Notes: a model not told the origin generated them from the letters alone. A DNA stretch of 64,000 nucleotides from CF-162 sp963667205 (GCA_963667205.1 OY762959.1:1550001-1614000); one strand, 5' to 3'. Positions 49,912-59,581 are shown, counted from the first letter of the stretch. A program made the numbers and translations.

Positions 49912-49992
49912 ACATGAACCTGCCACAGGTGTCAGAAGGCGTGCGGATGGGGCTATTTTCGAACAAATGTACTGTTCTTAACCATAAGCGTA

Positions 49993-50021
49993 TTGACAGG
50001 CCAGAACGCCCGTTCTATCCT
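49993..50021 (+). promoter_or_regulatory. Promoter with LexA/SOS box in the spacer (prophage module, promoter 2)
   Basis: TTGACA at 49993-49998 and TATCCT at 50016-50021 are 17 bases apart, with GAACGCCCGTTC at 50004-50015 in the spacer. This has the same architecture as the promoter at 48976. A degenerate related site (GAACAAATGTAC) lies just upstream near 49963. Confidence 0.75.
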
Positions 50022-50041
50022 GCTCCGCACAGATGTTCGCA

Positions 50042-50290
50042 ATGAGCCGCCCACTCGACCGCGCCCTCCAGCGCTTCCGCACTCCTCCCCCGCCTGACGG
50101 GGACCCCGATGGGTCTGGAGGACGGGTGGACGTTGCCGGCCGCGTCTCGACTGCCGCCTTCCGCGCGGCGGTCGAGGAGCGCAGGCGCAACCTGGAGCGC
50201 GATCTGGGGGACGTCAAGAACCGGGTGAACGGACTCATCTTCCTGGTGGCGGGCACCGTCATCGCGCAGCTATTCATAAGGGCAGCGTAG
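50042..50290 (+). CDS. Small protein with coiled coil and C-terminal membrane helix
   Basis: About 82 residues: a proline-rich start, a charged helix (AAVEERRRNLERDLGDVKNR) and a C-terminal hydrophobic segment NGLIFLVAGTVIAQLFI. This layout resembles XhlA-type haemolysin/holin accessory proteins of phages, but similarity is only architectural. ATG 50042 or 50033 may be used; both lie a few bases after the predicted transcript start. The stop overlaps the terminase GTG. Confidence 0.55.
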   Translation: MSRPLDRALQRFRTPPPPDGDPDGSGGRVDVAGRVSTAAFRAAVEERRRNLERDLGDVKNRVNGLIFLVAGTVIAQLFIRAA

Positions 50291-51690
50291 TGACGGCCCC
50301 TTTGCCGACCCTGCGGCCCTACCAGGCCGAGCCCGCCCGTGCGATCGCCGATTCGGTGCTCCACGGCCGCGGCCTCACCTTCAGCGTGGTCATGGCACGC
50401 CAGGCCGGCAAGAACGAGCTCTCGGCGCAGGTCGAGCTGATGCTGCTCCTGAAGCACGCCCGTCGCAGCGTCGCCGGCGTCAAGTGCGCGCCCACGTTCC
50501 AGCCGCAGTGCCAGTTGAGCCTCAGCCGCCTCTGGTCGCGGATCGGCCAGGCGGGCCTCGACGAGCTCGCCTCGCGGGAGGGCGGCCGCGCCGTCCGCCT
50601 GGGCTGCGCCCGCATCGTCTTTATCTCCGCCGAGCCCGGCGCGAACGTCGTCGGCCACACGGCAGATCTGATGCTGGAGGTGGACGAGGCGCAGGATATC
50701 GACCCCGATAAGTTCGACCGCGATTTCCGCCCGATGGCCGCGCCCGCCGGCGCCACGATCGTCTACTACGGCACGCCGTGGGACGAATCGACGCTGCTGG
50801 AACGCGCGGCCCACCAGCACATCGACCTCGAACGGCGCGATGGCGTCCGCCGCCACTTCACGGCAGACTGGACGACCGTTGCCCGATACAACCCGGCCTA
50901 CGGCCGCTACGTCGAGGCAGAGCGCGAGCGCCTGGGCGAGGACCACCCGCTTTTCCGCACCCAGTACGCGCTACGTCCGGTGCCGGGCAGCGGCCGCCTC
51001 TTCTCGGCGACGCAGCGCGCGCAGATGCAGGGCCGCCACGCACGGCAGCACACGCCGCGCGAAGGCGACGTCTACGTTGCGGGGCTCGACATCGGCGGCC
51101 AGGACATGGGCTCGGGCCGCGAGAACGACCGCACCGTGCTCACGATCGCCCGTCTAGTCCCGCCGTCCCACGGACCCGCAGGGGACGCTGGGGCGACGGT
51201 TCTCGAACCGAAGCTTGAGGTCGTCGAGCACATGGCGGAAGCCGGCACCCCACACGACGCGCTGCTCGCCCGCCTCTCGGACCTCCTCGGCGAAGTCTGG
51301 CGTGTAAGCCGCGTGACCGTCGACGCGACGGGCGTCGGCGAGACGATCGCGACGGTGCTGGCGCGCCGCCTCGGCGAGGACGTCGTCCGGCCACTGCGCA
51401 TCTCGGCCGAGGGAAAGTCCCGCTTGGGATTCGGTCTTCTGGCAGCGGTGAACGGCGGCCGCCTCAAGTGCTACGCCGCCGACGGTTCGCCGGAATACGC
51501 GACGTTCTTCCGCGAAGTCGAACTGGCGCGCGTCGCCTATCGCCCGGGCGGGCGGATGACGTTCCACGTTGACGCCGCCGACGGACACAACGATTACCTG
51601 GCGAGCCTCGCGTTCGCCGTAGAAGCAGGACGCGACGGGCTGCCGCAGCCGCGCGTGGCACCGGGTCGCGCCCCGGTCCTCAACAGGTAA
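50290..51690 (+). CDS. Phage terminase large subunit-like protein
   Basis: A 466-residue packaging ATPase-nuclease. Walker A-like VMARQAGKNELSAQ is followed by Walker B LMLEVDEAQDID and the coupling segment IVYYGTPWDESTLL. The nuclease half has acidic residues in VAGLDIGGQDMG, TVDATGVGE and DAADGHNDYLAS. The frame is intact. This identifies the region as phage-derived. The start overlaps the previous gene (TAGTG). Confidence 0.85.
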   Translation: MTAPLPTLRPYQAEPARAIADSVLHGRGLTFSVVMARQAGKNELSAQVELMLLLKHARRSVAGVKCAPTFQPQCQLSLSRLWSRIGQAGLDELASREGGRAVRLGCARIVFISAEPGANVVGHTADLMLEVDEAQDIDPDKFDRDFRPMAAPAGATIVYYGTPWDESTLLERAAHQHIDLERRDGVRRHFTADWTTVARYNPAYGRYVEAERERLGEDHPLFRTQYALRPVPGSGRLFSATQRAQMQGRHARQHTPREGDVYVAGLDIGGQDMGSGRENDRTVLTIARLVPPSHGPAGDAGATVLEPKLEVVEHMAEAGTPHDALLARLSDLLGEVWRVSRVTVDATGVGETIATVLARRLGEDVVRPLRISAEGKSRLGFGLLAAVNGGRLKCYAADGSPEYATFFREVELARVAYRPGGRMTFHVDAADGHNDYLASLAFAVEAGRDGLPQPRVAPGRAPVLNR

Positions 51691-51712
51691 TAGCAAGCAA
51701 GGAGGAAATGCG

Positions 51713-52132
51713 ATGTCCGACGGACCTATTGGGAGCACAGCAGTAATGACGGGAACGAGGCCGAAGCAGCTCCAGCTGCCGATGCACGGCGCGCCCAAAC
51801 CACGGGTGCGCTCCGACGCCCTGCCGGAGTTCACACGCTACCGGGACGACGGCTGCGACGTTAGCCCGACCTGCCTGACCTGCCCACTGCCTCGCTGCCG
51901 CTACGAGGAGCCGGGCGGCCTGCGCGCGCTCCTCAACAAGACGCGCGACGAGCAGATCGTGGCGCGTCGCAGCGACGGCGTCCCGGTGGCCGAGCTGGCG
52001 ACGCGCTTCGGGGTCTCGCGGCGCACGGTCTTCCGCGTCCTCGGGAACAAGGCGCGGCGGCCGATACCACTCCACCGGACAGATAAGGCCCCGCAAGACG
52101 GTCAGGCGAGAAGGGAGGCGCACTGTGCGTAA
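51713..52132 (+). CDS. Helix-turn-helix protein with a cysteine cluster
   Basis: A 139-residue protein with a probable zinc-binding cluster (DDGCDVSPTCLTCPLPRCRY) followed by a resolvase/sigma-like helix-turn-helix (DGVPVAELATRFGVSRRTVF). The ATG follows AAGGAGGAAA. It lies between terminase and portal genes and may control the module. No family name is certain. Confidence 0.7.
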   Translation: MSDGPIGSTAVMTGTRPKQLQLPMHGAPKPRVRSDALPEFTRYRDDGCDVSPTCLTCPLPRCRYEEPGGLRALLNKTRDEQIVARRSDGVPVAELATRFGVSRRTVFRVLGNKARRPIPLHRTDKAPQDGQARREAHCA

Positions 52133-52217
52133 CATGATCACGGCAACGCTCCACACTGCTGGATACCTGATGCTCACGAGCACCGCGATCTGGATGCTCT
52201 TCCGCTTCGCCCCTTAG
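52125..52217 (+). CDS. 30-residue membrane micropeptide of the prophage-like module
   Basis: GTG 52125 is preceded by AAGGGAGG and overlaps the previous stop by eight bases. The product is mostly hydrophobic (AGYLMLTSTAIWMLFRFAP). Ribosome site and overlap support coding; function unknown. Confidence 0.45.
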   Translation: MRNMITATLHTAGYLMLTSTAIWMLFRFAP

Positions 52218-52270
52218 CCAGAGACGAGCGGAAGTTGCCCGGGGTGGCCGGGCGGAAGGAGGAGGAGGAA

Positions 52271-52645
52271 GTGGTAATTGCAACGACACCGGCGCGCGCG
52301 GAGGTTCCGCTGCCGCAACAGCTGACGACACTCGACAGCGAACGCCTGCGCGCCTATCGCGGGAACCTGGAGTTCTACGAGGAGCGCCAGTGGACGGAGT
52401 CCCAGCGGCGACGCGACCGCAGGCTCACGTTCAACTACGCCCGCACGATCATCGAGAAGACAGCCTCGTACACGATGTCGGGCCTCAGGTCGCTCGTCGA
52501 CCCGGACGACGGATCCGAGGAGGCCGCGGAGGCCGCGCGAAGGGCGGAGCGGGCGCTGCGCGACGTCTACGACGCCAACTTGCTCGACCAGCTTGACTTC
52601 GATAACGAGATCGACTGTTGCGTCCACGCTGGTTCGGATACGTGA
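52271..52645 (+). pseudogene. Truncated phage portal protein gene
   Basis: GTG 52271 behind GGAGGAGGAA starts a protein with LRAYRGNLEFYEERQW, RRDRRLTFNYARTIIEKTAS and ALRDVYDANLLDQLDFDNEI, which matches the N-terminal part of phage portal proteins. Similarity stops near 52620 and the frame closes 25 bases later. Portals are normally above 400 residues, so only about a quarter remains. Sequence after the break has different composition and no phage genes follow, so this is a deletion, insertion or assembly junction. Confidence 0.7.
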
Positions 52646-52720
52646 TTTCCTATCATAGACTGTACGTTATCGGTCGCCCTCAATTGCTGTCAACCGCCCC
52701 CGTTGCTGTCAAAACTGCTG

Positions 52721-52775
52721 TCAGAAATGAGAATCAATGATGGCCCCCTCGTCTCCCCCGTTATGGGGCTTGCCC
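52721..52775 (-). repeat. Imperfect 55-bp repeat, copy 1
   Basis: This segment, with core AATGATGGCCCCCTCGTCTC, recurs at 53517-53570. On the minus strand both copies encode DEGAII followed by a short end and TGA. Copy 2 lies upstream of the collagen-like gene; copy 1 lies after its end. Confidence 0.65.
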
Positions 52776-52785
52776 TCCTCGCGGC

Positions 52786-52807
52786 GGGGGGGGGGGGGGG
52801 GGGGGGG
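52786..52807. repeat. Run of 22 G residues
   Basis: A homopolymer of 22 G. It stands between the truncated portal region and the collagen-like gene, beside repeat copy 1. Such long G runs are rare in real bacterial DNA and often mark sequencing or assembly artefacts. Confidence 0.9.
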
Positions 52808-52823
52808 CTGAGAACGACTCGAC

Positions 52824-53455
52824 CTACTCGGCCACGTTGGCACAGATGACGGAGACCGTCATGGCCCAATTGTTTCCCGTCGCGACTATTTCCGCTGCTT
52901 GAGCTTGCCAACCTCCCTGGGTACTGCCAGGGCCGCTTCCACTCAGGGCAACTTTCCCGCCAACGAGTCCGCCGACATTAGCTCCTCCCCTGAGCGCCTT
53001 CTTCCCTTGAGGACATGGGAGACTCTTGAGCTTACTGGAACTGCTATCTAATGGACTGGTCCACGTGACAAGTTCAACGTCAGCAATACCCGTCTCGCCC
53101 TTTGGTCCTGTAGGCCCTCCGGCCCCTCCTCTCCCTGCTGCCCTTGCGGCCCCGCTGGCCCTGGAATTGCCGCCAGCGTTCCGATATTCGGGCACGGGTC
53201 GTTTTGCTCGACCTCAAGGCCGCCCACGTAGCGCAAGTCACCGAGCGCGTCTTTTGCATCGACGACGCCATCGCAGTTGATGTCCCCCTGGAGGATGCTC
53301 TCGACATCTCCCGCCTGAATTGCCACCTCCGGGGCTTCGGGCGAGTCAGCTGAACTAGCGGTGCCCGCCGCGAAGAACCACCCGCTTATGACTGCGGTCG
53401 TCAGAACAGAAGCAGCTACCGACGAAAGTGTGGCGATAAGAATTGTGTGACGCAT
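52824..53455 (-). CDS. Secreted protein with one dockerin-like repeat and collagen-like stretch (one frameshift)
   Basis: The N-terminal signal/anchor (ILIATLSSVAASVLTTAVIS) is followed by one dockerin-like repeat: QGDINCDGVVDAKDALGDLR, then CPNIG. A short collagen-like Gly-X-Y run follows (IPGPAGPQGQQGEEGPEG). After a missing base near 53120 it continues as PTGPKGETG and a C-terminal domain with CPQGKKALRGGANVGG and NNWAMTVSVICANV, a cysteine-containing beta domain often found behind collagen-like stretches in Chloroflexota and Actinobacteria. AGAAGGAGG precedes the ATG. Probably cell-surface. Confidence 0.75.
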
Positions 53456-53516
53456 GATGGCCTCCTTCTAGTGGAGGGCATTGTCGGCGGCGTCACGAAT
53501 CTTGTCAAAGCGAGCG

Positions 53517-53570
53517 TCAGGAACGGGAACCAATGATGGCCCCCTCGTCTCTACTGTTATGGGTCATACC
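53517..53570 (-). repeat. Imperfect 55-bp repeat, copy 2, in the leader of the collagen-like gene
   Basis: Partner of the repeat at 52721-52775. On the minus strand it contains a 16-codon ORF (MTHNSRDEGAIIGSRS) ending about 60 bases before the collagen-like gene's ATG. It may be a leader peptide or a structural RNA element. Confidence 0.6.
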
Positions 53571-53719
53571 CTCCTGGCAGAAGGGTGAAAAAGGGACTGT
53601 GCGATAGTTCGCTCAGAAGGCCAGCCAGGCCACCCCCCTTCCTCCAAGCGGGAACAATTCTCCTCTGCGGTTCGTCTGAATTAACGGAGCGCGTTCACAG
53701 CTAGGATTGGGAGGTCTGC

Positions 53720-53953
53720 ATGGACTGGGGTTCAGTGATTTGGCTGATATTGGCCATCCTTGGCGCGGCATCGATTGTGGGCGGCATCGTCGCCTATCGC
53801 GGGAGTACGACGGTCGGCGTCCAGGCCCTCGCCGCCGCGTCGGTCGCCGCCGGAGTGGTCATGTGGGGGGTCATTCTAGTGACGGTGCCGGTGTCCACTT
53901 CTAGCGGAGACGCACCCTCCCCCACCATTGTGGTCGGGATTCCCGCCGACTAG
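53720..53953 (+). CDS. Small protein with two membrane helices
   Basis: A 77-residue protein, MDWGSVIWLILAILGAASIV then a short turn (YRGSTTVG) and a second helix (AAASVAAGVVMWGVILVTV). The ATG follows GGGAGG. No family recognised. Confidence 0.6.
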   Translation: MDWGSVIWLILAILGAASIVGGIVAYRGSTTVGVQALAAASVAAGVVMWGVILVTVPVSTSSGDAPSPTIVVGIPAD

Positions 53954-54022
53954 CACTGGTATCGGACGCTCCGTTCGCCCTGCCAGATGTGCCCCCCTCT
54001 CTCTCAGGGCACACACTGAACC

Positions 54023-54034
54023 GAACGCCTGTTC
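54023..54034. promoter_or_regulatory. Isolated LexA-box-like site
   Basis: GAACGCCTGTTC fits GAACN4GTTC, but no promoter elements are visible around it and no gene starts nearby. May be chance or a remnant. Confidence 0.3.
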
Positions 54035-54136
54035 TGGGGCGTCTCAGGGCGTCTCGTGCGGTGCTATCGGCACGCCGGACGCACTCTGGGCGGGAACACG
54101 CCGCAGGGACGTGAGCGAAGAAGGGCTGGACTGAGG

Positions 54137-56035
54137 TCAGCCCTCGGCGATCGTGACGCTCGTGCCCATTCCAGGACACCCTTCGTCCTGTGACGCGCCG
54201 AGACCGGCGTCGTAGCGCAGTATCTTGAGCGAGTCCACCGGAGTCATCGAGCCGTTGCAGTCAACGTCGCCCCAGATGTGCGGCGAGGCGTTGAGTACTT
54301 CGATGTCCTGGCCCATGTCCGGGCAGTCGCCCGTATTCGTCGGCACGCCGGCGTCTCCGCGCAGAACGAACAGCGAGTCCACCGGATTCACACCGTCTTT
54401 GCAGTTGTTGTCAGCCCAGGTCACTTGCTGCCCCGCTGGCGCGGGGCTCGGAGTGGTGGTGGGGGTCGCGGTCGCGGTCGTTATCTCGACCGTTTCAACG
54501 AGGGTCTCGTTGTCGAGGGTCGCCGTCACATTAGCTGTCCCCGGACCCTCATCAGCCGTCAGCATGGCCTCCGCCGAGCCATCGGTCGTCTGCTTGGCGA
54601 CCTGCTTGCTCCCTACGTCGCCTAGATCCGTCGTGAACATGACCGAGGTGCCATTCGGGATATTGCCTTCGCCTGAAGTGTCCGCACCGTTAGAGTTACC
54701 GGTCACGTCAGCGGTGAGCGTCGAAGTCGCGAGCGTCGGAATTGACACTGGGTCAGTGGTCAGGTCAAGGACGAGCCACGGATTGCCGTCAATGTTGCCG
54801 ACTATGGTGTCGCAGCCGGGCGTGTTCGGCCCTGTATTGCAGCCCCACCAGTTGTCTTCAGCGTCTACTACTCCGACGCCGCTCTGCATCACACCGACAG
54901 TGTTCCCGACGATACGGTTGAAGTGCACGCCCGCCGTTCCCTCGACCTCGATGCCGGTTGTGTTGCTCGTGAGCGTGTTGGACTCGACACTCACATTGGT
55001 GATGCCGGCGTCGCCCTCCAGACGTATGCCGCGGTTATTTTTCGTAGCTACGTTGTTCGTCAGAGTGGCGTCTACCGTCTGACCGCCGGCGTCCAGGTGG
55101 ATGCCGCTGTTGTTATCGACAGCCGTGCTGCCATCGACCGTCGTGTCCGTGATGTCGCCAAGTGAGCGAACCCAGATACCGTCGTTGTTGTTGCCTGTCA
55201 CCGTCACGTCACTGACCATGGTGTTACTGGTGCCGGTAGCGCCTCTCAGCTGGATCCCCTGCTCACCGTTGTCCTCCGATGAGCAGGTGCTTACCGACGT
55301 GAAGTCCAGCTGCTGGAATGCGCGGACGCGAATCCCGGCACCGGCATTGTTGCTGGAGCTGCAGTCAGCCAACGTCGTGTTCGAGACGTTCGTTCCCCGG
55401 ATCTCGATGCCGTGGTCACCGTTACCTGTCAAGTTGACGTTGCTGAGCTCGGTTCCCGACAGATCCTCGTCGCATTCGAATACCACGATCGGGCCGCCAC
55501 AGACGAGAATCCCGAAGCCCGGGAAGTTCTGAACGGTGAGCGAGCGCACGACGACGCCCGTCAGGTCTACGCCGCCCCCAGCAGAATGGAAGACCAGCCC
55601 GACTTCGCCGCCCGCCAGATCAATGCCGTCGATAATCACTCCTGCGCCCGTCCCGTCGATGACTAGGCCGTCGGGATCGTCGCTGGCGGGAAGTGCCGTC
55701 ACAGCCGTGGAGATCGTTGCCGCGTTCCCTGCCGGGAAGACGCCGGGATCGAACGTGATGGTGTCCTGGCCGGGGTTGGCGTTGGCGTCTGTAATGGCCT
55801 CGTGGAGCGTGCACTCTGAGACGGTGCAGCCGCCGGCTCCAGGATGAAGGACGGAGGTTACCAGGATATTCGAGCCGGCCGATGCTGGATCGCCGATACC
55901 CGAGGCCGCGACGATCGCCAAGGCCAGGATGGTCGTCGCCGCGAGCACGCGGATCAGGAGTGGCCCTGCGCCCATGCTGGCGAAGGCGATGTTGACCCTA
56001 TTGCTCGTCTTTTTGTACTGGATGCGCGGCTCCAT
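54137..56035 (-). CDS. Secreted right-handed beta-helix protein with Big-1-like domain and paired dockerin-like repeats
   Basis: The frame is intact at 632 residues, though translation may start at the internal ATG near 55975 before the signal helix (LLIRVLAATTILALAIVAAS). The N-terminal half opens with CTLHEAITDANANPGQDTI, a known beginning of parallel beta-helix proteins, and has repeated Asn-rich turns (GNGDHGIEIRG; NNNDGIWVRS; NNRGIRLEG). A Big-1/invasin-like Ig domain follows (VMFTTDLGDVG). Two dockerin-like repeats end the protein: WADNNCKDG with PVDSLFVLRGDAGV and WGDVDCNGS with PVDSLKILRYDAGL. Likely an extracellular carbohydrate-binding or adhesive protein; no catalytic residues were identified. 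Confidence 0.85.
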   Translation of the reverse strand: MEPRIQYKKTSNRVNIAFASMGAGPLLIRVLAATTILALAIVAASGIGDPASAGSNILVTSVLHPGAGGCTVSECTLHEAITDANANPGQDTITFDPGVFPAGNAATISTAVTALPASDDPDGLVIDGTGAGVIIDGIDLAGGEVGLVFHSAGGGVDLTGVVVRSLTVQNFPGFGILVCGGPIVVFECDEDLSGTELSNVNLTGNGDHGIEIRGTNVSNTTLADCSSSNNAGAGIRVRAFQQLDFTSVSTCSSEDNGEQGIQLRGATGTSNTMVSDVTVTGNNNDGIWVRSLGDITDTTVDGSTAVDNNSGIHLDAGGQTVDATLTNNVATKNNRGIRLEGDAGITNVSVESNTLTSNTTGIEVEGTAGVHFNRIVGNTVGVMQSGVGVVDAEDNWWGCNTGPNTPGCDTIVGNIDGNPWLVLDLTTDPVSIPTLATSTLTADVTGNSNGADTSGEGNIPNGTSVMFTTDLGDVGSKQVAKQTTDGSAEAMLTADEGPGTANVTATLDNETLVETVEITTATATPTTTPSPAPAGQQVTWADNNCKDGVNPVDSLFVLRGDAGVPTNTGDCPDMGQDIEVLNASPHIWGDVDCNGSMTPVDSLKILRYDAGLGASQDEGCPGMGTSVTIAEG

Positions 56036-56083
56036 GACGCGACCATTCTACGACATGGCGGGGTGGCTATCCGCGGACTGAGG

Positions 56084-59000
56084 TCAGCTCTCGACGATCG
56101 TCACCGCGCTACCCATAGCAGGACACCCTTCCGGCTGCGTCACGACAAGCCCCGCGTCGAAGCGCAGCAGCTTCAGCGAGTCCACCGGATTCACGGAGCC
56201 TGAGCAGTCCACGTCGCCCCAAGGATGCGGCGAGGCGAACGCAACGTCGACGACCTGCCCAAGGTCAGGGCATTCGCCCGTGCTGGAGACCAGCGTCAAA
56301 GCGTAGCGTAAGCAGCGAATCGATGGGGTCGGCGGAGCCGGAGCAGTTGTTGTCCGCCCAAATCGCCTCGAAGCCGATCGGCGTCGTCTCCCCATCGACG
56401 AGCGGTGCATCGAACACCGTCACGTTTATCGAGTCCGAGACCTGGTTACCGTCGGAATCCTCCGCCGTCATTGTGATCGTGTGCGTTCCCTCGGACAGAT
56501 CGTAGACAGGTAGGCTGGTCCCCGTTCCCAGTGCTCCGTCACGGCTCGAACTCCACATGACAGCGCCGTCCTCCAGAAAGCCGTCGTCGTAGTCGAACGC
56601 GAACCCTTGTAGCCAGACGAGTTCGTGGACCCGGTGTGAAGTGTTGCTCTCAAGGGCAGTTATCTCCGCGGTCGGTAGTTTCTTCGCAACACCAAACGAC
56701 TCCGAGACCACCATACCCGTATTCACGCCATCCGAAGCGAGGACACGGATGAGTGCGTCGTCCGATCCCGCCAGCATCCCCGGGTCCATTCCCAGTCCCG
56801 ACTCCGTTAGACCCATCCCCTGGCTCTGCCAGGTCTCGCCACCGTCTGGTGAATAGTCGACCCGGTACGTGTGCTCGTCGCTGTCCGCATCCTCTACCGA
56901 CCAGTTGACCTCCAGCGCTGACTCCGCACCGGCAACGCCAGAGACGCCCCCGATCGGTGAGATGCTCACTACCGGTGCTTCGCCACCCAAATCAATCGCA
57001 CCGATCTCCTGATCCGAGCCGTCGATCACGACAATCCGAGCCGCGCCCTGTTGCACCGGGATCAGCTCACCAAACGAGGGTGGTCGATCCTCAAACTCGA
57101 CGCCCGGCGGCAAGGAGGGAACGGCCTGCGCAGGCGTAAAGAACCGCGTGAACAGCGATTCGCCACCGCCGGCCTGGATCTCGATCCTGAACGAACCGGC
57201 GCCAGCTGTGGCGGACTCTTCCGTTTCCAGGACAAACAGCGGATCGAACGTCACAGCATCGCTCTCAGTAGTCCCAGAGACCGACCAGAAGTCCCCTTCC
57301 ACTGGATTCGGGCTACTGGCGCCGAACCGAAGCGGCCCGGTCGGCGAGGGCATTTGTAGAGTGGTGAACGGAGAGACCCAGCGCAAAGCGCAGTTGCCCA
57401 TCAGGTCGAAGAACTGGTCACCAGGCAAGGCTTGGTGTGCCACGACGTCGAAGCCAACTTCAACATCGTCGGTGCCATCGCCCGAGTGCAGTTGATTATC
57501 GCCGTAGGGCCAAGTGAGAGAAGAGTCGATGCTCTGCCAGCAGCCGGGCTCCGGGGCGACGCCCGTCTTGCTCAGCCCCATCATGGTTGCGACCAGGTGG
57601 GCCACTGCCCCGGGTGTGTAGTTGTTGGTTCCAGCTGTCATCACCGATCGGGAGACCGCCCCTCTTATAGACTGAGTGCTGCCTCCGTCGATCACGCCCG
57701 GGGCGGAAGGCCGGGTCAGGCCGAAGTAGTAGATCTCCTCGCCAAAGAGCTGCCCGCTGCGGGTGTCTGAGGACCCATACAGGGCACTGGTGTCCCTGCC
57801 GACTTGGAACCACCAATCTACTGGATCCGCGAAGTCACTAGAAAGCCGCCGCACGAACTCGCCTGAATGCTGGACTCTGACGTCGTCGGTTGGAGCGACC
57901 TGCCGCAGGAGCAAGGCCAATGCCCCGAGCTTGGTTGCGTCTTCGCATTGCCAGGCAGAGATGAGCCCAGCACCTCGTGCATCACACACAGAGACTGCCT
58001 TGAGTACGATGCCGTCGGGTTCCACGCTCACCAGATCGAAGTCGTGCTCCTCAAGCAGTTCCCCGCCCACGTTTTTGACCTTGAGGTTGATCGACCAGGC
58101 GCCAGAGGGTGGCGTGAAGTAGAACTCCGCAGAGTGGCAGCCGTCCTCTTGCCTTCTCCTTTGTTCGGGGGTGCACTCGGTGTCTATTATGAGAATCTCG
58201 GTGCCTTCCACCTCACCGCTGACCTCGAACGACAGCGTCGTCGGTTCATCGACTTCGGCTGCGTAAATTCGCAACACCGCCGGCTTGCCCGCCACGATCG
58301 GCACCGGTGGATTGCCGTCCGCCTTCAGGTCCGCCTCCAGTTCCGACGGTGTCTGCAGCTCCTGGATCGCTTGCGTGATCTCCAGGCTGTCGATCGGCAA
58401 CGGTAGCGGTTCCCAGTCCGAGATGCCCTTGTGGGTTGGCGACGAGGTGATCTGCTCGGCATCTCCGCTGCCGTCCGCCTTGAAAGTCCAGATCTGCCTG
58501 CCTTGAGAAGGGAATGGGTCATTGACCGTGTACGCGATCCGGTCTCCGTCCGGAGACCACGCAATGGTGTTCCCGTCGCCGGCTGGCGCGATGGTTCGAA
58601 GGCTCCCGTCCTCCACGTTGATGGCCATGATCCAGCTCGGAGCATCGAAAGGATCTCGGACGAAAGCGAACTCGGTTCCATCCGGTGACCACGTCGGGTT
58701 GAAGTCGGGCCCGCTGGTCAGTTGGGTGACTGTTCCGCTCGGCGTCACCAGCCAAACCCCTCCATCACCTAGGCCACCCCTGTGAAAGGCGATGACACTA
58801 CCATCAGGTGACCACGTCGTGAAGCCGCAGCCGATCTGGTCGCACCCACTCGCGCCGAATGGAACCAGTTTCACTGACCGCACCAGTCTCGAAATCGACG
58901 ATGGCGAGTCCGGCTCCTTCGTCAGCTGTTCGAGGTGCATACGCGATCTTCGTACCGTCGGGAGACCACGATGCGCTACGTGCGGCGAGTCCAAAGGTTA

Positions 59001-59348
59001 GTCGCCGCTGGTTCGTCGCATCCGCATCGGCGAGCCAGATATCCGACCCGGTGATCTCGGGCACAGTCCTTACGAACGCCATCGACTGGCCGTCCACTGA
59101 CCACGTCAGCCAATGGTCCCAAGTGCTGCCGGTAATCAGCGGGGCTTCGTCGCTGCCATCTGCGTTGACCGTGTAGACGTCTCCATTATCGACCCCTTCC
59201 GGGATAAATGAGAAAGCGATCCTCCCGTTCCCTCCAGGGAAAGTCGCTTCAGCCGATCTTGTCGCCTGTCCACCGGCGAAGAGCGCGAGCGACAGGAGGC
59301 AACGACGAACGCCAAGATTCTCAAGGAAGCGATCAGCCCAAGTTTCAT
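56084..59348 (-). CDS. Secreted TolB-like beta-propeller protein with paired dockerin-like repeats (three frameshifts)
   Basis: Start ATG 59348 with signal MKLGLIASLRILAFVVAS; after a one-base break near 59297 it reads LSLALFAGG and GGNGRIAFSFIPEG. TolB/WD40-type propeller repeats follow (WSPDGTKIAYAP; WSPDGSVIAFHRGG; WSPDGDRIAYTVND), interrupted by a break near 58860. A large middle region (ITQAIQELQTPSELEADLKA; AVAHLVATMMGLSKTGV) resembles uncharacterised secreted proteins with metallopeptidase-like neighbours but shows no HExxH. Ig-like domains precede two dockerin-like repeats, WADNNCSGS with PIDSLLTLRFDAGL and, after a third break near 56292, WGDVDCSGS with PVDSLKLLRFDAGL. About 1,080 residues when repaired. 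Confidence 0.75.
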
Positions 59349-59410
59349 GGGCGAGAGTATATCACCGAGAGGGAAGGGGAACCGCCGACCTCGACAGCTT
59401 CGACCCTGAT

Positions 59411-59532
59411 GACTCCCGGACTGAATATCCGGGAGTCAAGAAAGCGGCCACTTTGGCCGGCCTGCATAGATAGGGGAGCAACGTGGAGGGCCCGGTGGGA
59501 TTCGAACCCACGACTCCCGGATTAAAAGTCAC
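59411..59532 (-). repeat. Candidate attachment site copy 1: tRNA-Lys 3' half plus downstream hairpin
   Basis: A 122-bp direct repeat of 62195-62317. On the minus strand bases 59532-59484 read as the 3' half of a tRNA-Lys from the anticodon loop (CTTTTAA) through a perfect T-arm (GTGGG-TTCGAAT-CCCAC) to CGGGCCCTCCA. The 5' half is missing, so this is not a functional tRNA. A 10-bp hairpin (59411-59437) like a tRNA terminator follows. A typical tyrosine-integrase att core. Confidence 0.8.
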
Positions 59533-59549
59533 CACTGTCCGGCGCCCAA

Positions 59550-59569
59550 TAAGGCGCCAGATACGGAAA
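59550..59569. repeat. 20-bp motif TAAGGCGCCAGATACGGAAA, copy 1
   Basis: Identical to 62419-62438 and similar to 62337-62355; always just inside the tRNA-fragment repeats. Possibly an integrase accessory site or a unit boundary. Confidence 0.6.
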
Positions 59570-59581
59570 TGAGCCGTGATG

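Noticed and set aside
59484..59532. A tRNA-Lys gene on the minus strand
   Set aside because: Only the anticodon loop to CCA half is present; the preceding bases do not form an anticodon 5' strand, D-arm or acceptor. The same holds at 62269-62317.
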